Assembly (NCBI GenBank): GCA_009914615.1
Contig: WNDX01000026.1
Location: 1 to 37,633, forward strand
Reading direction: 5' to 3'
DNA from: Herbaspirillum frisingense
GTDB lineage: Bacteria; Pseudomonadota; Gammaproteobacteria; Burkholderiales; Burkholderiaceae_D
Length of the DNA: 37,633 bases
Below, in pieces: positions 7,277-14,699 of this stretch (positions within the stretch are counted from its first letter, which is position 1; each line of letters starts with the position of its first letter). The position numbers and the translations under genes were made by a program. The notes beneath the pieces were generated by a model, which had not been told where the DNA came from, made no database searches, and saw only the letters and a program-made list of their open reading frames with translations.

Positions 7277-9277
7277 ATGAGTATGCGTCTGAAGAATCAT
7301 CCGCTCAACCGGCGCTTGCGTGCGCTGGCCGCTTCCCTGGCCATTCCGTTCGCTCTGGCCGCCGGCGCCGCCCTGTTGGCCGCGCCCGCCGCCCACGCCC
7401 AGAAACGCCTGGCGCCCGACGCCGCGCCCGATGACGTGTTCCTGGCGCTGCGTCAGGCCGCCGCCAGCGACAACGGCGCACTGGCGCAGGATCTGGCGTC
7501 GCGCTTGTCCGGCTACGAACTGGCGTCCTACGTGGACTATTATCGTCTCAAACCGCGCGTGCGGGACTACAGCGCTAGCGAGCAGGAGATCCGCGACTTC
7601 CTGGCGCGCTGGGACGGCCAGGCCATCGCCGACCGCCTGCGCAACGACTGGCTGCTGGCGCTGGGCAAGACCGGCAACTGGGCGGTGTTCGACGAGCAGT
7701 ATCCCAAATTCATCCTCAACGACGATACCCAGGTCAAATGCTTCGCGCTCAACTCGCGTGCCTTGAAGGGCGCCAACGTCGCCGACGAGGCGCGCGCGCT
7801 GCTGGTGTCGCCCAAGGACTACGGCCAGGGCTGCAGCGACCTGATCGCCACGCTGGCCCAGAACGGCCAGTTCACCGAGGCCGATGTCTGGTTCCAGATT
7901 CGCCAGGCGGCCGAGAACGGCAACACCACCGTGGCGCGTCGCGCCTCGGTGCTGGTCGATAACGGCGACGTGACCGTGCAGCAGGTGATGGAACGTCCGG
8001 CGCTGATGCTGGCCAAGGGCCCCGGCCGCGGCACCGCCAACCACCAGTTGTACATCATCGCGCTGGGCCGCATCGCCAAGAGCAATCCGGCGCAGGCAGC
8101 GACCTACCTCAACGATGCCGGCCGCAACATGACTTCGCAGGAAGTCGCGCTGGGTTGGGCGCAGATCGCCCTGTCCGCGTCCTACAAGCTGGCGCCGGAA
8201 GCACTGGATTACTGGCGCAAGACCAAGGATGCCTCGTTGTCGCAGGACGCCATGCAATGGAAGGTGCGCATGGCGCTGCGCGGCGGCGACTGGAAGACCG
8301 TGCGCGGCACCATCGAGGGCATGCCGGTGGCCCTGCGCAACGACATCACCTGGGTCTATTGGCTTGGCCGCGCGCTGAAGGAAGACGGCCAGAACGAGGC
8401 CGCGCGTCGTCTCTTTGAATCGATTTCCGGCAACTTCAGTTTCTACGGCCAGCTGGCGCTGGAAGAGCTGGGCCAGAAGATCGTCATCCCGCCCGGGCCG
8501 ACGCCGCCGAGCGCCGGCGAGATTGCGCTGTATTCGCAGAACGCCGGCTTCAAGCGTTCGTTCAAGTTCTACCAGCTCAACCTGCGCTTCGAAGCGATCC
8601 GCGAATGGAACTGGGAGCTGCGCAACCTGACCGACCGCCAGTTGCTGGCCGTGGCCGAATATGCGCGCCAGAACGACGTGCTGGATCGCATGGTGAACAC
8701 CTCAGACCGCACCCGCGCCGAGTTCGATTTCACCCAGCGCTTCCCGGCGCCGCACCTGCCCGAGATGAACGCGGCGACGCGTCCGCTGGGCATGGAGAAC
8801 GCCTGGGTGTACGGCCTGATCCGCCAGGAATCGCGCTTCATCAAGTCCGCGCGTTCGCATGTCGGCGCTTCCGGCCTGATGCAGTTGATGCCGGCCACCG
8901 CCAAGTTCGTCGCCAAGAAGATCGGCATGAGCGAGTTCACCGCCGACCAGGTCAACGACATCAACACCAACCTGCTGCTGGGCACCAGCTACCTGGACAT
9001 GGTGCTCAACAACCTGGAAGGCTCGGAGACCCTGGCCACTGCCGGCTACAACGCCGGCCCGGGCCGTCCACGTACCTGGCGCGCGACGCTGCCACGCACG
9101 GTGGAAGGGGCGATTTTCGCGGAGATCATTCCGTTCAATGAAACCCGGGGCTATGTCAAGAACGTGATGTCCAATGCGACGTACTATGCGGCCATGTTCG
9201 AGAACCGCCCGCAGTCGCTCAAGCAGCGCATGGGCACGGTGGCCCCCAATTCCAACGTCGCCACCGACTTGCCCTGA
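7277..9277 (+). CDS. slt: Periplasmic soluble lytic murein transglycosylase
   Basis: A 666-residue exported enzyme that cleaves the MurNAc-GlcNAc bond of peptidoglycan with formation of 1,6-anhydroMurNAc. It begins with a signal peptide (about 42 residues ending APAAHA), followed by a long alpha-helical superhelix domain and a C-terminal lysozyme-like SLT domain. The catalytic glutamate is E518 in GLIRQESRF, followed by GASGLMQLMPATAK and AGYNAGPGRPRTW. Of two close in-frame ATGs (7277 and 7283) the first is taken; the frame stays open upstream but would overlap the divergent gene. Codon use and length match the Slt70 family. Confidence 0.94.
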   Translation: MSMRLKNHPLNRRLRALAASLAIPFALAAGAALLAAPAAHAQKRLAPDAAPDDVFLALRQAAASDNGALAQDLASRLSGYELASYVDYYRLKPRVRDYSASEQEIRDFLARWDGQAIADRLRNDWLLALGKTGNWAVFDEQYPKFILNDDTQVKCFALNSRALKGANVADEARALLVSPKDYGQGCSDLIATLAQNGQFTEADVWFQIRQAAENGNTTVARRASVLVDNGDVTVQQVMERPALMLAKGPGRGTANHQLYIIALGRIAKSNPAQAATYLNDAGRNMTSQEVALGWAQIALSASYKLAPEALDYWRKTKDASLSQDAMQWKVRMALRGGDWKTVRGTIEGMPVALRNDITWVYWLGRALKEDGQNEAARRLFESISGNFSFYGQLALEELGQKIVIPPGPTPPSAGEIALYSQNAGFKRSFKFYQLNLRFEAIREWNWELRNLTDRQLLAVAEYARQNDVLDRMVNTSDRTRAEFDFTQRFPAPHLPEMNAATRPLGMENAWVYGLIRQESRFIKSARSHVGASGLMQLMPATAKFVAKKIGMSEFTADQVNDINTNLLLGTSYLDMVLNNLEGSETLATAGYNAGPGRPRTWRATLPRTVEGAIFAEIIPFNETRGYVKNVMSNATYYAAMFENRPQSLKQRMGTVAPNSNVATDLP

Positions 9278-9328
9278 TCCCATCGACCCTCGGCCGCCGC
9301 CCGGCGGCAAGGACATTGGAGGCATAGC

Positions 9329-10297
9329 ATGGCAGTACGCAAGATCCTCGTGATCGGAGGTTCCGGCTTCATCGGCACCCGCCTGGTGCAGTTGCTGGGT
9401 AGCGGCACCGCATACCGCGTCGTCGTACCCACGCGTCGCTACGAGCGCGCCAAGCATTTGCTGGTGTCGCCCGTGGTGTCGGTGGTGCAGGCCGATATCG
9501 GCGATGACGCGGTGCTGGACCAACTGGTCGCCGAAGCCGACGTGGTGGTCAATCTGGTCGGCATCCTGCACTCGCGCGCGGCGCGCGGCGGCCAGCCCTA
9601 CGGACCGGATTTCGAGCGCCAGCACGTGCTGCTGCCGCGCCGCATCGTTGCCGCCTGCCTGCGCAACGGCCGGCCGCGCTATCTGCACATGAGCGCCCTG
9701 GGCGCCGACGAGCGCGGACCCTCGATGTACCAGCGCTCCAAGGCCGCCGGCGAGCGCGAGGCGCTGGCCTCGCCCGATCTGGAAGTCGCGGTGTTCCGGC
9801 CGTCCGTGGTGTTCGGCGAGGGCGACAATTTCCTCAACCTGTTCGCCGGACTGCACCGCAGCTTCCCGTTCATTCCGCTGGGCAGCGCCGATGCGCGCTT
9901 CCAGCCGATCTATGTGGGCGATGTGGCGCAGGCCTTCGAGCGCGCGATGTCGCTGCCGCACATCGGCGGCAACGTCTATGAGCTGGGCGGTCCGAAGCAA
10001 TACACCCTGCGCGAGCTGGTGCACCTGGCCGGCTGGTATTCCGGTCGTGCGCGTCCCGTCATGGTGCTGCCGCCGGCGTTGAGCATGCTGCAGGCCAGGA
10101 TGCTGGAACACTTACCCGGCAAGCTGATGAGCCGCGACAATGTCGCCTCGATGCAGGTGGATAACGTCATGGCGGCGCCGGTGGCGTCCGAATTGGGCCT
10201 GACGCTCACCGCGCTGGAGGAGGTCGCGCCGTCTTATCTGTCGCCGCGCAATCCGCAGCGCCAGTTCGATATTTTTCGCAGCAACGCGCGGCGCTGA
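9329..10297 (+). CDS. NAD-dependent epimerase/dehydratase, complex I NDUFA9-like
   Basis: A 322-residue extended short-chain dehydrogenase with the N-terminal Rossmann motif GGSGFIG (residues 9-15), an active-site-like YQRSK and the atypical-SDR segments FRPSVVFGEGD and FQPIYVGDVA. This pattern fits the NDUFA9-like group, related to an accessory subunit of respiratory complex I and to quinone- or nucleotide-sugar-binding proteins. Bacterial members have no settled reaction. The start follows a strong GGAGG at 9318-9322. It lies between the transglycosylase and a glutathione S-transferase on the same strand with short gaps, suggesting a loose operon without an obvious common pathway. Confidence 0.85.
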   Translation: MAVRKILVIGGSGFIGTRLVQLLGSGTAYRVVVPTRRYERAKHLLVSPVVSVVQADIGDDAVLDQLVAEADVVVNLVGILHSRAARGGQPYGPDFERQHVLLPRRIVAACLRNGRPRYLHMSALGADERGPSMYQRSKAAGEREALASPDLEVAVFRPSVVFGEGDNFLNLFAGLHRSFPFIPLGSADARFQPIYVGDVAQAFERAMSLPHIGGNVYELGGPKQYTLRELVHLAGWYSGRARPVMVLPPALSMLQARMLEHLPGKLMSRDNVASMQVDNVMAAPVASELGLTLTALEEVAPSYLSPRNPQRQFDIFRSNARR

Positions 10298-10337
10298 ACG
10301 CCGCGCGCTTTCCGACCCAAAGAAGAAAAGAGCCAAC

Positions 10338-11039
10338 ATGCAAGACACAGAACTTGATCCGGTGCTGTCCGAAACGCTGCAAAAGGCTGGCCGCCACATG
10401 CCCACGCTGGTGATCGGCAACAAGAACTACTCCTCGTGGTCGATGCGCCCGTGGGTGGTCATGACCGCGTTCGACATCCCGTTCAAGGAAGTGCGCGTGC
10501 TGCTGGATCAGCCCGACACCGCCGCCGAGATCGCCCGCTACACCGGCTCCGGCCGCATCCCGGTGCTGCTGGATGGCGACATCGCGATCTGGGACTCGCT
10601 GGCCATCTGCGAATACCTGGCCGAGCAATTCCCCGACCGCGGCCTGTGGCCGGCGCGCACCGACGCGCGCGCCATTGCGCGCAGCATCTGCGCCGAGATG
10701 CATTCCGGCTTCAGCGGCCTGCGCAGCGCCATGAGCATGGACATCCGCGGCCGCTATCCCGGCCAGGGCCGCACGCCCGATGCCCAGGCCGACATCGCCC
10801 GCGTCTGCGAGATCTGGGAAGAGTGCCTGGCGCAGTTTGGCCACCATGATTTCCTGTTCAGCGACTTCTCCATCGCCGACGCCTTCTATGCGCCGGTGGT
10901 GATGCGCTTCGCCAGCTATCAGGTACCGCTGGCGCCGGCGCTGCAGGCCTATGCCGATCGCGTGAAGGCGCATCCGGCGGTGGCCCGCTGGATCACCGAA
11001 GCCTTGGCCGAGAAGGAAATCCTTCCCGACCACAAATAA
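10338..11039 (+). CDS. Glutathione S-transferase family protein
   Basis: The 233-residue product has an N-terminal thioredoxin-fold domain with the YSSWSMRPW start near residues 31-39 that places the active-site serines, the cis-proline segment GRIPVLLDGD, the DSLAICEYLAE glutathione-contact helix and an all-alpha C-terminal domain. It resembles the zeta/YfcF-like GSTs widespread in proteobacteria. The start is uncertain: ATG at 10338 follows AAGAAAAGAG, while ATG at 10398 (MPTLVIGNKNY) gives the shorter form usual in the family. The substrate is not deducible. Its stop is a few bases before the cca start. Confidence 0.88.
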   Translation: MQDTELDPVLSETLQKAGRHMPTLVIGNKNYSSWSMRPWVVMTAFDIPFKEVRVLLDQPDTAAEIARYTGSGRIPVLLDGDIAIWDSLAICEYLAEQFPDRGLWPARTDARAIARSICAEMHSGFSGLRSAMSMDIRGRYPGQGRTPDAQADIARVCEIWEECLAQFGHHDFLFSDFSIADAFYAPVVMRFASYQVPLAPALQAYADRVKAHPAVARWITEALAEKEILPDHK

Positions 11040-11048
11040 GGGATGGGA

Positions 11049-12284
11049 ATGAAGACATACACCGTCGGCGGCGCAGTGCGCGACGGCTTGCTCGGCCTGC
11101 CGGTGAAGGACCGCGACCACGTGGTGGTCGGCGCCACGCCGCAGGAGCTGCTGGACCGCGGCTTTCGCCCGGTCGGCAAGGATTTCCCGGTATTCCTGCA
11201 CCCTGAGACGCATGAGGAATACGCGCTGGCGCGCACCGAACGCAAGACCGCGCCCGGCTACAAGGGCTTCGCCTTCCATGCCACGCCGGACGTCACGCTG
11301 GAAGACGATCTCGCGCGCCGCGATCTCACCATCAACGCCATCGCCCAGGATGAGGACGGCACGCTGGTCGATCCTTACCACGGCCGCGAAGATATCGAGC
11401 GCCGCGTGTTCCGTCATGTGTCCGACGCCTTCATCGAAGACCCGGTGCGCATCCTGCGCCTGGCGCGCTTCGCCGCGCGTTTCGCCGATTTCACGGTGGC
11501 GCCCGAGACCAATGCGCTGATGCGCCGTATGGTCGATGAAGGCGAGGTCGATGCGCTGGTGCCGGAGCGCGTGTGGCAAGAGATTGCGCGCGGCCTCATG
11601 GAACGCTGGCCCTCGCGCATGTTCGAGGTGCTGCGCGGCTGCGGCGCGCTCCGGCGCATCATGCCGGAGCTGGATGCGCTGTGGGGCGTGCCGCAGCCGG
11701 AGCAATGGCATCCCGAGATCGACACCGGCGTGCACGTCATGCTGGTGATCGACTGGTCCGCCGCCCAAGAACACGCGCTGCCGGTGCGCTTTGCCGCGCT
11801 CCTGCACGACCTGGGCAAGGGCAGCACGCCGCCCGAGATGTGGCCGCGCCATCACGGTCACGAAGCGCGCAGCGTGCAACTGGCCGAACAAGTCTGCGCG
11901 CGACTGAAGGTGCCGGGCGACTGCCGCGATCTGGCGCTGATGACCGCGCGCGAGCATGGCAATGTCGGCCGCGCCTTCGAGATGCGTCCCGCGACGTTGG
12001 TCACCCTGTTCTCGCGCTGCGACGCCTTCCGCAAGCCGCAGCGCTTCATCGACATGCTGCGCGCATCGGAATGCGATCATCGCGGCCGCACCGGTTTCGA
12101 AGACCGGCCCTTCCCGCAGGCCGCCTACCTGGAAGGCGCGCTGCAGGCGGCGCAGGACATCGATGCGGGCGCCATCGCCGGCCAGCATCAGGGCCAGCCG
12201 CAGCGCATCCCCGACGCCATTCACGCGGCGCGCAGCGAAAAGGTCGCGGCCTTCGTCGAACGGCACAAGCCGGCAGACGCATAG
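11049..12284 (+). CDS. cca: tRNA nucleotidyltransferase (CCA-adding enzyme) with HD domain
   Basis: Cca adds or repairs the 3'-CCA end of tRNAs without a template. The 411-residue product carries GGAVRD near residues 7-12, the metal-binding DRD of the nucleotidyltransferase site, RRDLTINAIA, the neck and body helices, and a C-terminal HD phosphohydrolase domain with HDLGKG, as in the multifunctional class I-like bacterial enzymes. An ATG lies 6 bp upstream (11043), but MKTYTVGGAVRD is the family start and AAGGGATGGG gives a good ribosome site, so 11049 is chosen. It begins nine bases after the GST gene ends and probably shares its transcript. Confidence 0.95.
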   Translation: MKTYTVGGAVRDGLLGLPVKDRDHVVVGATPQELLDRGFRPVGKDFPVFLHPETHEEYALARTERKTAPGYKGFAFHATPDVTLEDDLARRDLTINAIAQDEDGTLVDPYHGREDIERRVFRHVSDAFIEDPVRILRLARFAARFADFTVAPETNALMRRMVDEGEVDALVPERVWQEIARGLMERWPSRMFEVLRGCGALRRIMPELDALWGVPQPEQWHPEIDTGVHVMLVIDWSAAQEHALPVRFAALLHDLGKGSTPPEMWPRHHGHEARSVQLAEQVCARLKVPGDCRDLALMTAREHGNVGRAFEMRPATLVTLFSRCDAFRKPQRFIDMLRASECDHRGRTGFEDRPFPQAAYLEGALQAAQDIDAGAIAGQHQGQPQRIPDAIHAARSEKVAAFVERHKPADA

Positions 12285-12296
12285 GACGCGGCGCAC

Positions 12297-13037
12297 ATGG
12301 CGAATCCCTTTTCTTCCTGGCTCAGGCGCCTGCGCGGCCACGCTCAAGGCCCGCCGTCCGGCGATGCCGTGCCCGCCCGGCCGGAGCGGCCGACGGTGTT
12401 CGTCAAGGAGTTGTCGCCGCGTTCGCGGCGCCATCTGCTGCGCCATTTCCTGGCGCTGGAAGACAAGGACAGATTGCTGCGCTTCGGCTCCAAGCTCTCC
12501 GATGAAATGGTGACGCGCTACGTCGAGCACATCGACTTCGAGCGCGACACCGTGTTCGGCGTCTATGACCGTCGGCTGCGTCTGCTGGGCGTAGGCCACC
12601 TGGCCTTCGCGCCCAAGGAAAAGACGCGCCTGAGCGGCGCCACCATCAAGCCGGTGGTGGCCGAGTTCGGCGTCTCGGTGTCGGCCGCGGCGCGCGGCCT
12701 GGGCGTAGGCACCAAGCTGTTCACGCGCGCTGCCATGCGTTGCCGCAATGCCGACGTCGATACCCTGTACACGCACTGCCTGTCGTCCAACAAGGTGATG
12801 ATGCACATCGCCAAGAAGGCCGGCATGGAGATCCAGCGCGACTACGGCGAGGCCGATGCCTATCTCAAGATCAAGCCGGCCAATTCGGCCACCATCTTCC
12901 AGGAGGCGATGGAGGAGCAGGTCGCCATGCTGGACTACATCGTCAAGGCCAATTTCAAGGCGCTGCTCAAGTGGGGCGCGCGGGTCACCGGCATCGGCGC
13001 CAAGGGCAAGGACGGCGCGCCGCCGCCCAAATCCTGA
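12297..13037 (+). CDS. GNAT-family N-acetyltransferase
   Basis: A 246-residue protein whose middle part has the acetyl-CoA-binding fold: a beta strand VVAEFGVSVS leading into RGLGVGTKLFTRAA, the Q/RxxGxG/A pyrophosphate-binding motif, then the later strand CLSSNKVMMHIAKKAGM. About 35 residues precede the domain and a basic tail follows. Substrate unknown. The gene begins 12 bp after cca and is the last of the GST-cca-GNAT run before an inverted repeat and the phhA promoter region. Confidence 0.82.
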   Translation: MANPFSSWLRRLRGHAQGPPSGDAVPARPERPTVFVKELSPRSRRHLLRHFLALEDKDRLLRFGSKLSDEMVTRYVEHIDFERDTVFGVYDRRLRLLGVGHLAFAPKEKTRLSGATIKPVVAEFGVSVSAAARGLGVGTKLFTRAAMRCRNADVDTLYTHCLSSNKVMMHIAKKAGMEIQRDYGEADAYLKIKPANSATIFQEAMEEQVAMLDYIVKANFKALLKWGARVTGIGAKGKDGAPPPKS

Positions 13038-13057
13038 CTCTGTTTCCCGAGGCCGTT

Positions 13058-13106
13058 TTGCACGGGCGCACATGACCGCCCGTGCAATGCAGCGCATAAT
13101 ATGCGC
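13058..13106 (+). promoter_or_regulatory. phhA upstream region: 11-bp inverted repeat and palindrome over a -10 box
   Basis: TTGCACGGGCG (13058-13068) and CGCCCGTGCAA (13077-13087) form a perfect 11-bp inverted repeat with an 8-bp loop. Immediately downstream GCGCATAATATGCGC (13092-13106) is a perfect palindrome containing TAATAT, a possible -10 box. There is no T-run after the repeat, so it is a poor terminator; an operator overlapping the promoter of phhA is the alternative. The regulator is unknown. Confidence 0.4.
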
Positions 13107-13129
13107 CTCACCTTGAAAACGGATTTGCC

Positions 13130-14017
13130 ATGAGCACCAATCCCAACACCGATGACTTTTTCGCCACTGTCGCGACAAAATCCGACAGCGGCGCATTGCG
13201 CGGCGATTACAGCCAGGCCGACGCCAACTACGTGGTGGCGCAGAACTGGGAGCGTTACACCCCCGAGCAACACGCGCTGTGGCGCCGTCTCCATGAACGG
13301 CAAGCCAAGCTGATTCCCGGCCGCGCCTGCGATGTCTTCATCGATAGCCTGAAGGCGCTGGACGTCTCGCAAGGCATCCCGCGTTTCGACCGCACCACCG
13401 AAGCCTTGTACAAGGCCACCGGTTGGCAGTTGGTCGCGGTGCCCGGCCTGGTGCCGGATCACACCTTCTTCGAGCACCTGGCCAATCGCCGTTTCCCCGT
13501 CACGGTCTGGCTGCGCGAGGAGCATGAGTTCGACTACATCGTCGAGCCCGACGTGTTCCACGATTTCTTCGGCCACGTACCGCTGCTGTTCAACCCCATC
13601 TTCGCCGAGCATCTGCAGGAATACGGCAAGGGCGGCCTGAAGGCGCTCAAGCTGGACGGCCTGGCTTATCTGGCTCGCCTGTACTGGTACACCATCGAAT
13701 TCGGCCTGATCCAGAGCGAGCAGGGCCTGCGCATCTATGGCGCCGGCATCCTGTCGTCGGGCGGCGAGGTGGAATACTGCCTCTCCAGCGACCAGCCGCG
13801 CCGCATTCCCTTCCAGGTCGAGCGCATCATGCGCACGCTGTACAAGATCGACTCGTATCAGGAAACCTATTTCGTGATCCGCGATTTCGAACAGCTGTTC
13901 AACGATACCGCACCCGATTTCACGGCCCTGTATGAGCGCCTGAAACAGTCGGAAACCTTGCCTGCCAACACCCTGCTGGCCGGCGAAACCAACCTGCCGC
14001 CCAATCGCGCCGGCTGA
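13130..14017 (+). CDS. phhA: Phenylalanine 4-monooxygenase (phenylalanine hydroxylase)
   Basis: PhhA hydroxylates phenylalanine to tyrosine with O2 and a pterin cofactor, the entry step of phenylalanine catabolism. The 295-residue product is the single-domain bacterial form. The iron ligands are present as H144, H149 and E190 (in EPDVFHDFFGHVPLL and YTIEFGLI), with the same spacing as in the characterised Chromobacterium enzyme (138, 143, 184 from memory). GLVPDHTFFEHLANRRFP of the pterin site is intact. No pterin dehydratase (phhB) lies next to it. The next plus-strand gene is an indolepyruvate oxidoreductase, so both neighbours act on aromatic amino acids. Confidence 0.96.
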   Translation: MSTNPNTDDFFATVATKSDSGALRGDYSQADANYVVAQNWERYTPEQHALWRRLHERQAKLIPGRACDVFIDSLKALDVSQGIPRFDRTTEALYKATGWQLVAVPGLVPDHTFFEHLANRRFPVTVWLREEHEFDYIVEPDVFHDFFGHVPLLFNPIFAEHLQEYGKGGLKALKLDGLAYLARLYWYTIEFGLIQSEQGLRIYGAGILSSGGEVEYCLSSDQPRRIPFQVERIMRTLYKIDSYQETYFVIRDFEQLFNDTAPDFTALYERLKQSETLPANTLLAGETNLPPNRAG

Positions 14018-14189
14018 GGCGCGCCTGCCGTTCTGGCTCCGGCGCAGGTCGCAAGCCGGCGCCGTTGGTTGTTTCTCCAAGGCCGGTTGCCGAGCGCGAC
14101 TAACGATGCCGGGGCCTGATTTTCGTCAGGCCGACGGCGGGTGAAGGGGCATGAGGGATGTGCGGAGCGCAGGCAGAAACCGGCCGGCA

Positions 14190-14226
14190 ATAAAAAAGCG
14201 GATCTGACAGGGGAGGCCAGATCCGC
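14190..14226 (-). terminator. Rho-independent terminator of the candidate sRNA
   Basis: Minus strand: stem of 9 bp (14198-14206 with 14218-14226), 11-nt loop containing CCTCCCCT, then six T (14192-14197). The T-run lies only on the minus strand, and no minus-strand protein gene precedes it, so it terminates an otherwise unexplained transcript. Confidence 0.85.
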
Positions 14227-14304
14227 GAGCTAGTGGTGCTTTCAACACTAGAGGGGAGGAACCTTGCTCAAAGAATGGATACCAATCGATCCGCTGCTCA
14301 AGTG
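14190..14304 (-). ncRNA. Candidate small RNA with two anti-Shine-Dalgarno CCTCCCCT motifs
   Basis: A complete minus-strand transcription unit of about 115 nt is visible without an open frame. A sigma70 promoter (TTGGAG, 17 bp, TTTAAT) would start it near 14304. It can form GGAT/ATCC, then CTAGTG/CACTAG (14230-14251), and ends in a 9-bp terminator stem GCGGATCTG/CAGATCCGC followed by TTTTTT. The octamer CCTCCCCT, complementary to Shine-Dalgarno sequences, occurs twice: once unpaired before the second hairpin (plus-strand 14252-14259) and once in the terminator loop (14209-14216). I recall an Rfam family of growth-inhibiting betaproteobacterial sRNAs with such motifs in loops; membership was not tested. 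Expression is inferred. Confidence 0.68.
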
Positions 14305-14310
14305 ATTCTT

Positions 14311-14339
14311 ATTAAACGCCAGCCGCGCCGACCCTCCAA
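14311..14339 (-). promoter_or_regulatory. Promoter of the candidate sRNA
   Basis: On the minus strand TTGGAG (14334-14339) and TTTAAT (14311-14316) are exactly 17 bp apart, four of six and five of six matches to the sigma70 boxes. Its distance to the terminator gives a transcript of about 115 nt. Confidence 0.6.
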
Positions 14340-14552
14340 TGTCTTTTACCGGTTGTTACACTCGCGTCTTGCTTGTAACACTTGAGCTCATCGGGCATCT
14401 TTTTTTTCAGCCGGAAATGTTGTTATTTTCGCCTTTCCGGCATTTTCTTCTTTGCAAATCCTGTCTTGCCGCACGTCCTGCGGAAACTGTTACCGGCTTG
14501 CCAAAAAAGCCCGAAAACCCTGCTGCGACGCGCGTAGCGGGCGGTTCAGCCT

Positions 14553-14570
14553 TGTGCTAACTTGAGCACA
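14553..14570 (+). promoter_or_regulatory. Palindromic operator candidate upstream of the indolepyruvate oxidoreductase gene
   Basis: TGTGCT-AACTTG-AGCACA is a perfect 6-6-6 inverted repeat 130 bp before the start codon. Its length differs from the CRP consensus (TGTGA-N6-TCACA), so another dimeric regulator is more likely. No convincing -35/-10 pair was found around it. Confidence 0.4.
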
Positions 14571-14699
14571 TAACAGAACGGAAATCCTGATCCACAAGAC
14601 AAGGCGTTTCCAAATTCGCCCGAATTGCCAGGCAGACACCAAGCCAAGCGGAGCGGGCGCATGTGCAACCAAGAACAAGATTTTTGGCACGGAGACCGC

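Larger units (their letters stand above)
14018..14699. other. 682-bp intergenic region between phhA and the indolepyruvate oxidoreductase
   Basis: No protein gene is supported here; short open frames (for example 14339-14560) lack ribosome sites and family features. It contains a hairpin GGCCTGA/TCAGGCC with a TTTTCG loop at 14113-14132 without T-run, possibly the end of the phhA transcript, the candidate sRNA (14190-14304, minus), an inverted repeat GTTACA...TGTAAC (14355-14379), an AT-rich stretch, and a palindrome TGTGCT-N6-AGCACA (14553-14570) upstream of the next gene. Confidence 0.7.

Noticed and set aside
10206-13196. Minus-strand open frame of 996 codons across GST, cca and GNAT genes
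   Set aside because: It crosses three well-supported plus-strand genes and has low-complexity composition; an artefact of high GC at third codon positions.
14339-14560. 73-codon plus-strand open frame in the phhA downstream gap
   Set aside because: No ribosome site, begins in a repeat, and does not resemble a known family; composition follows the AT-rich intergenic DNA.
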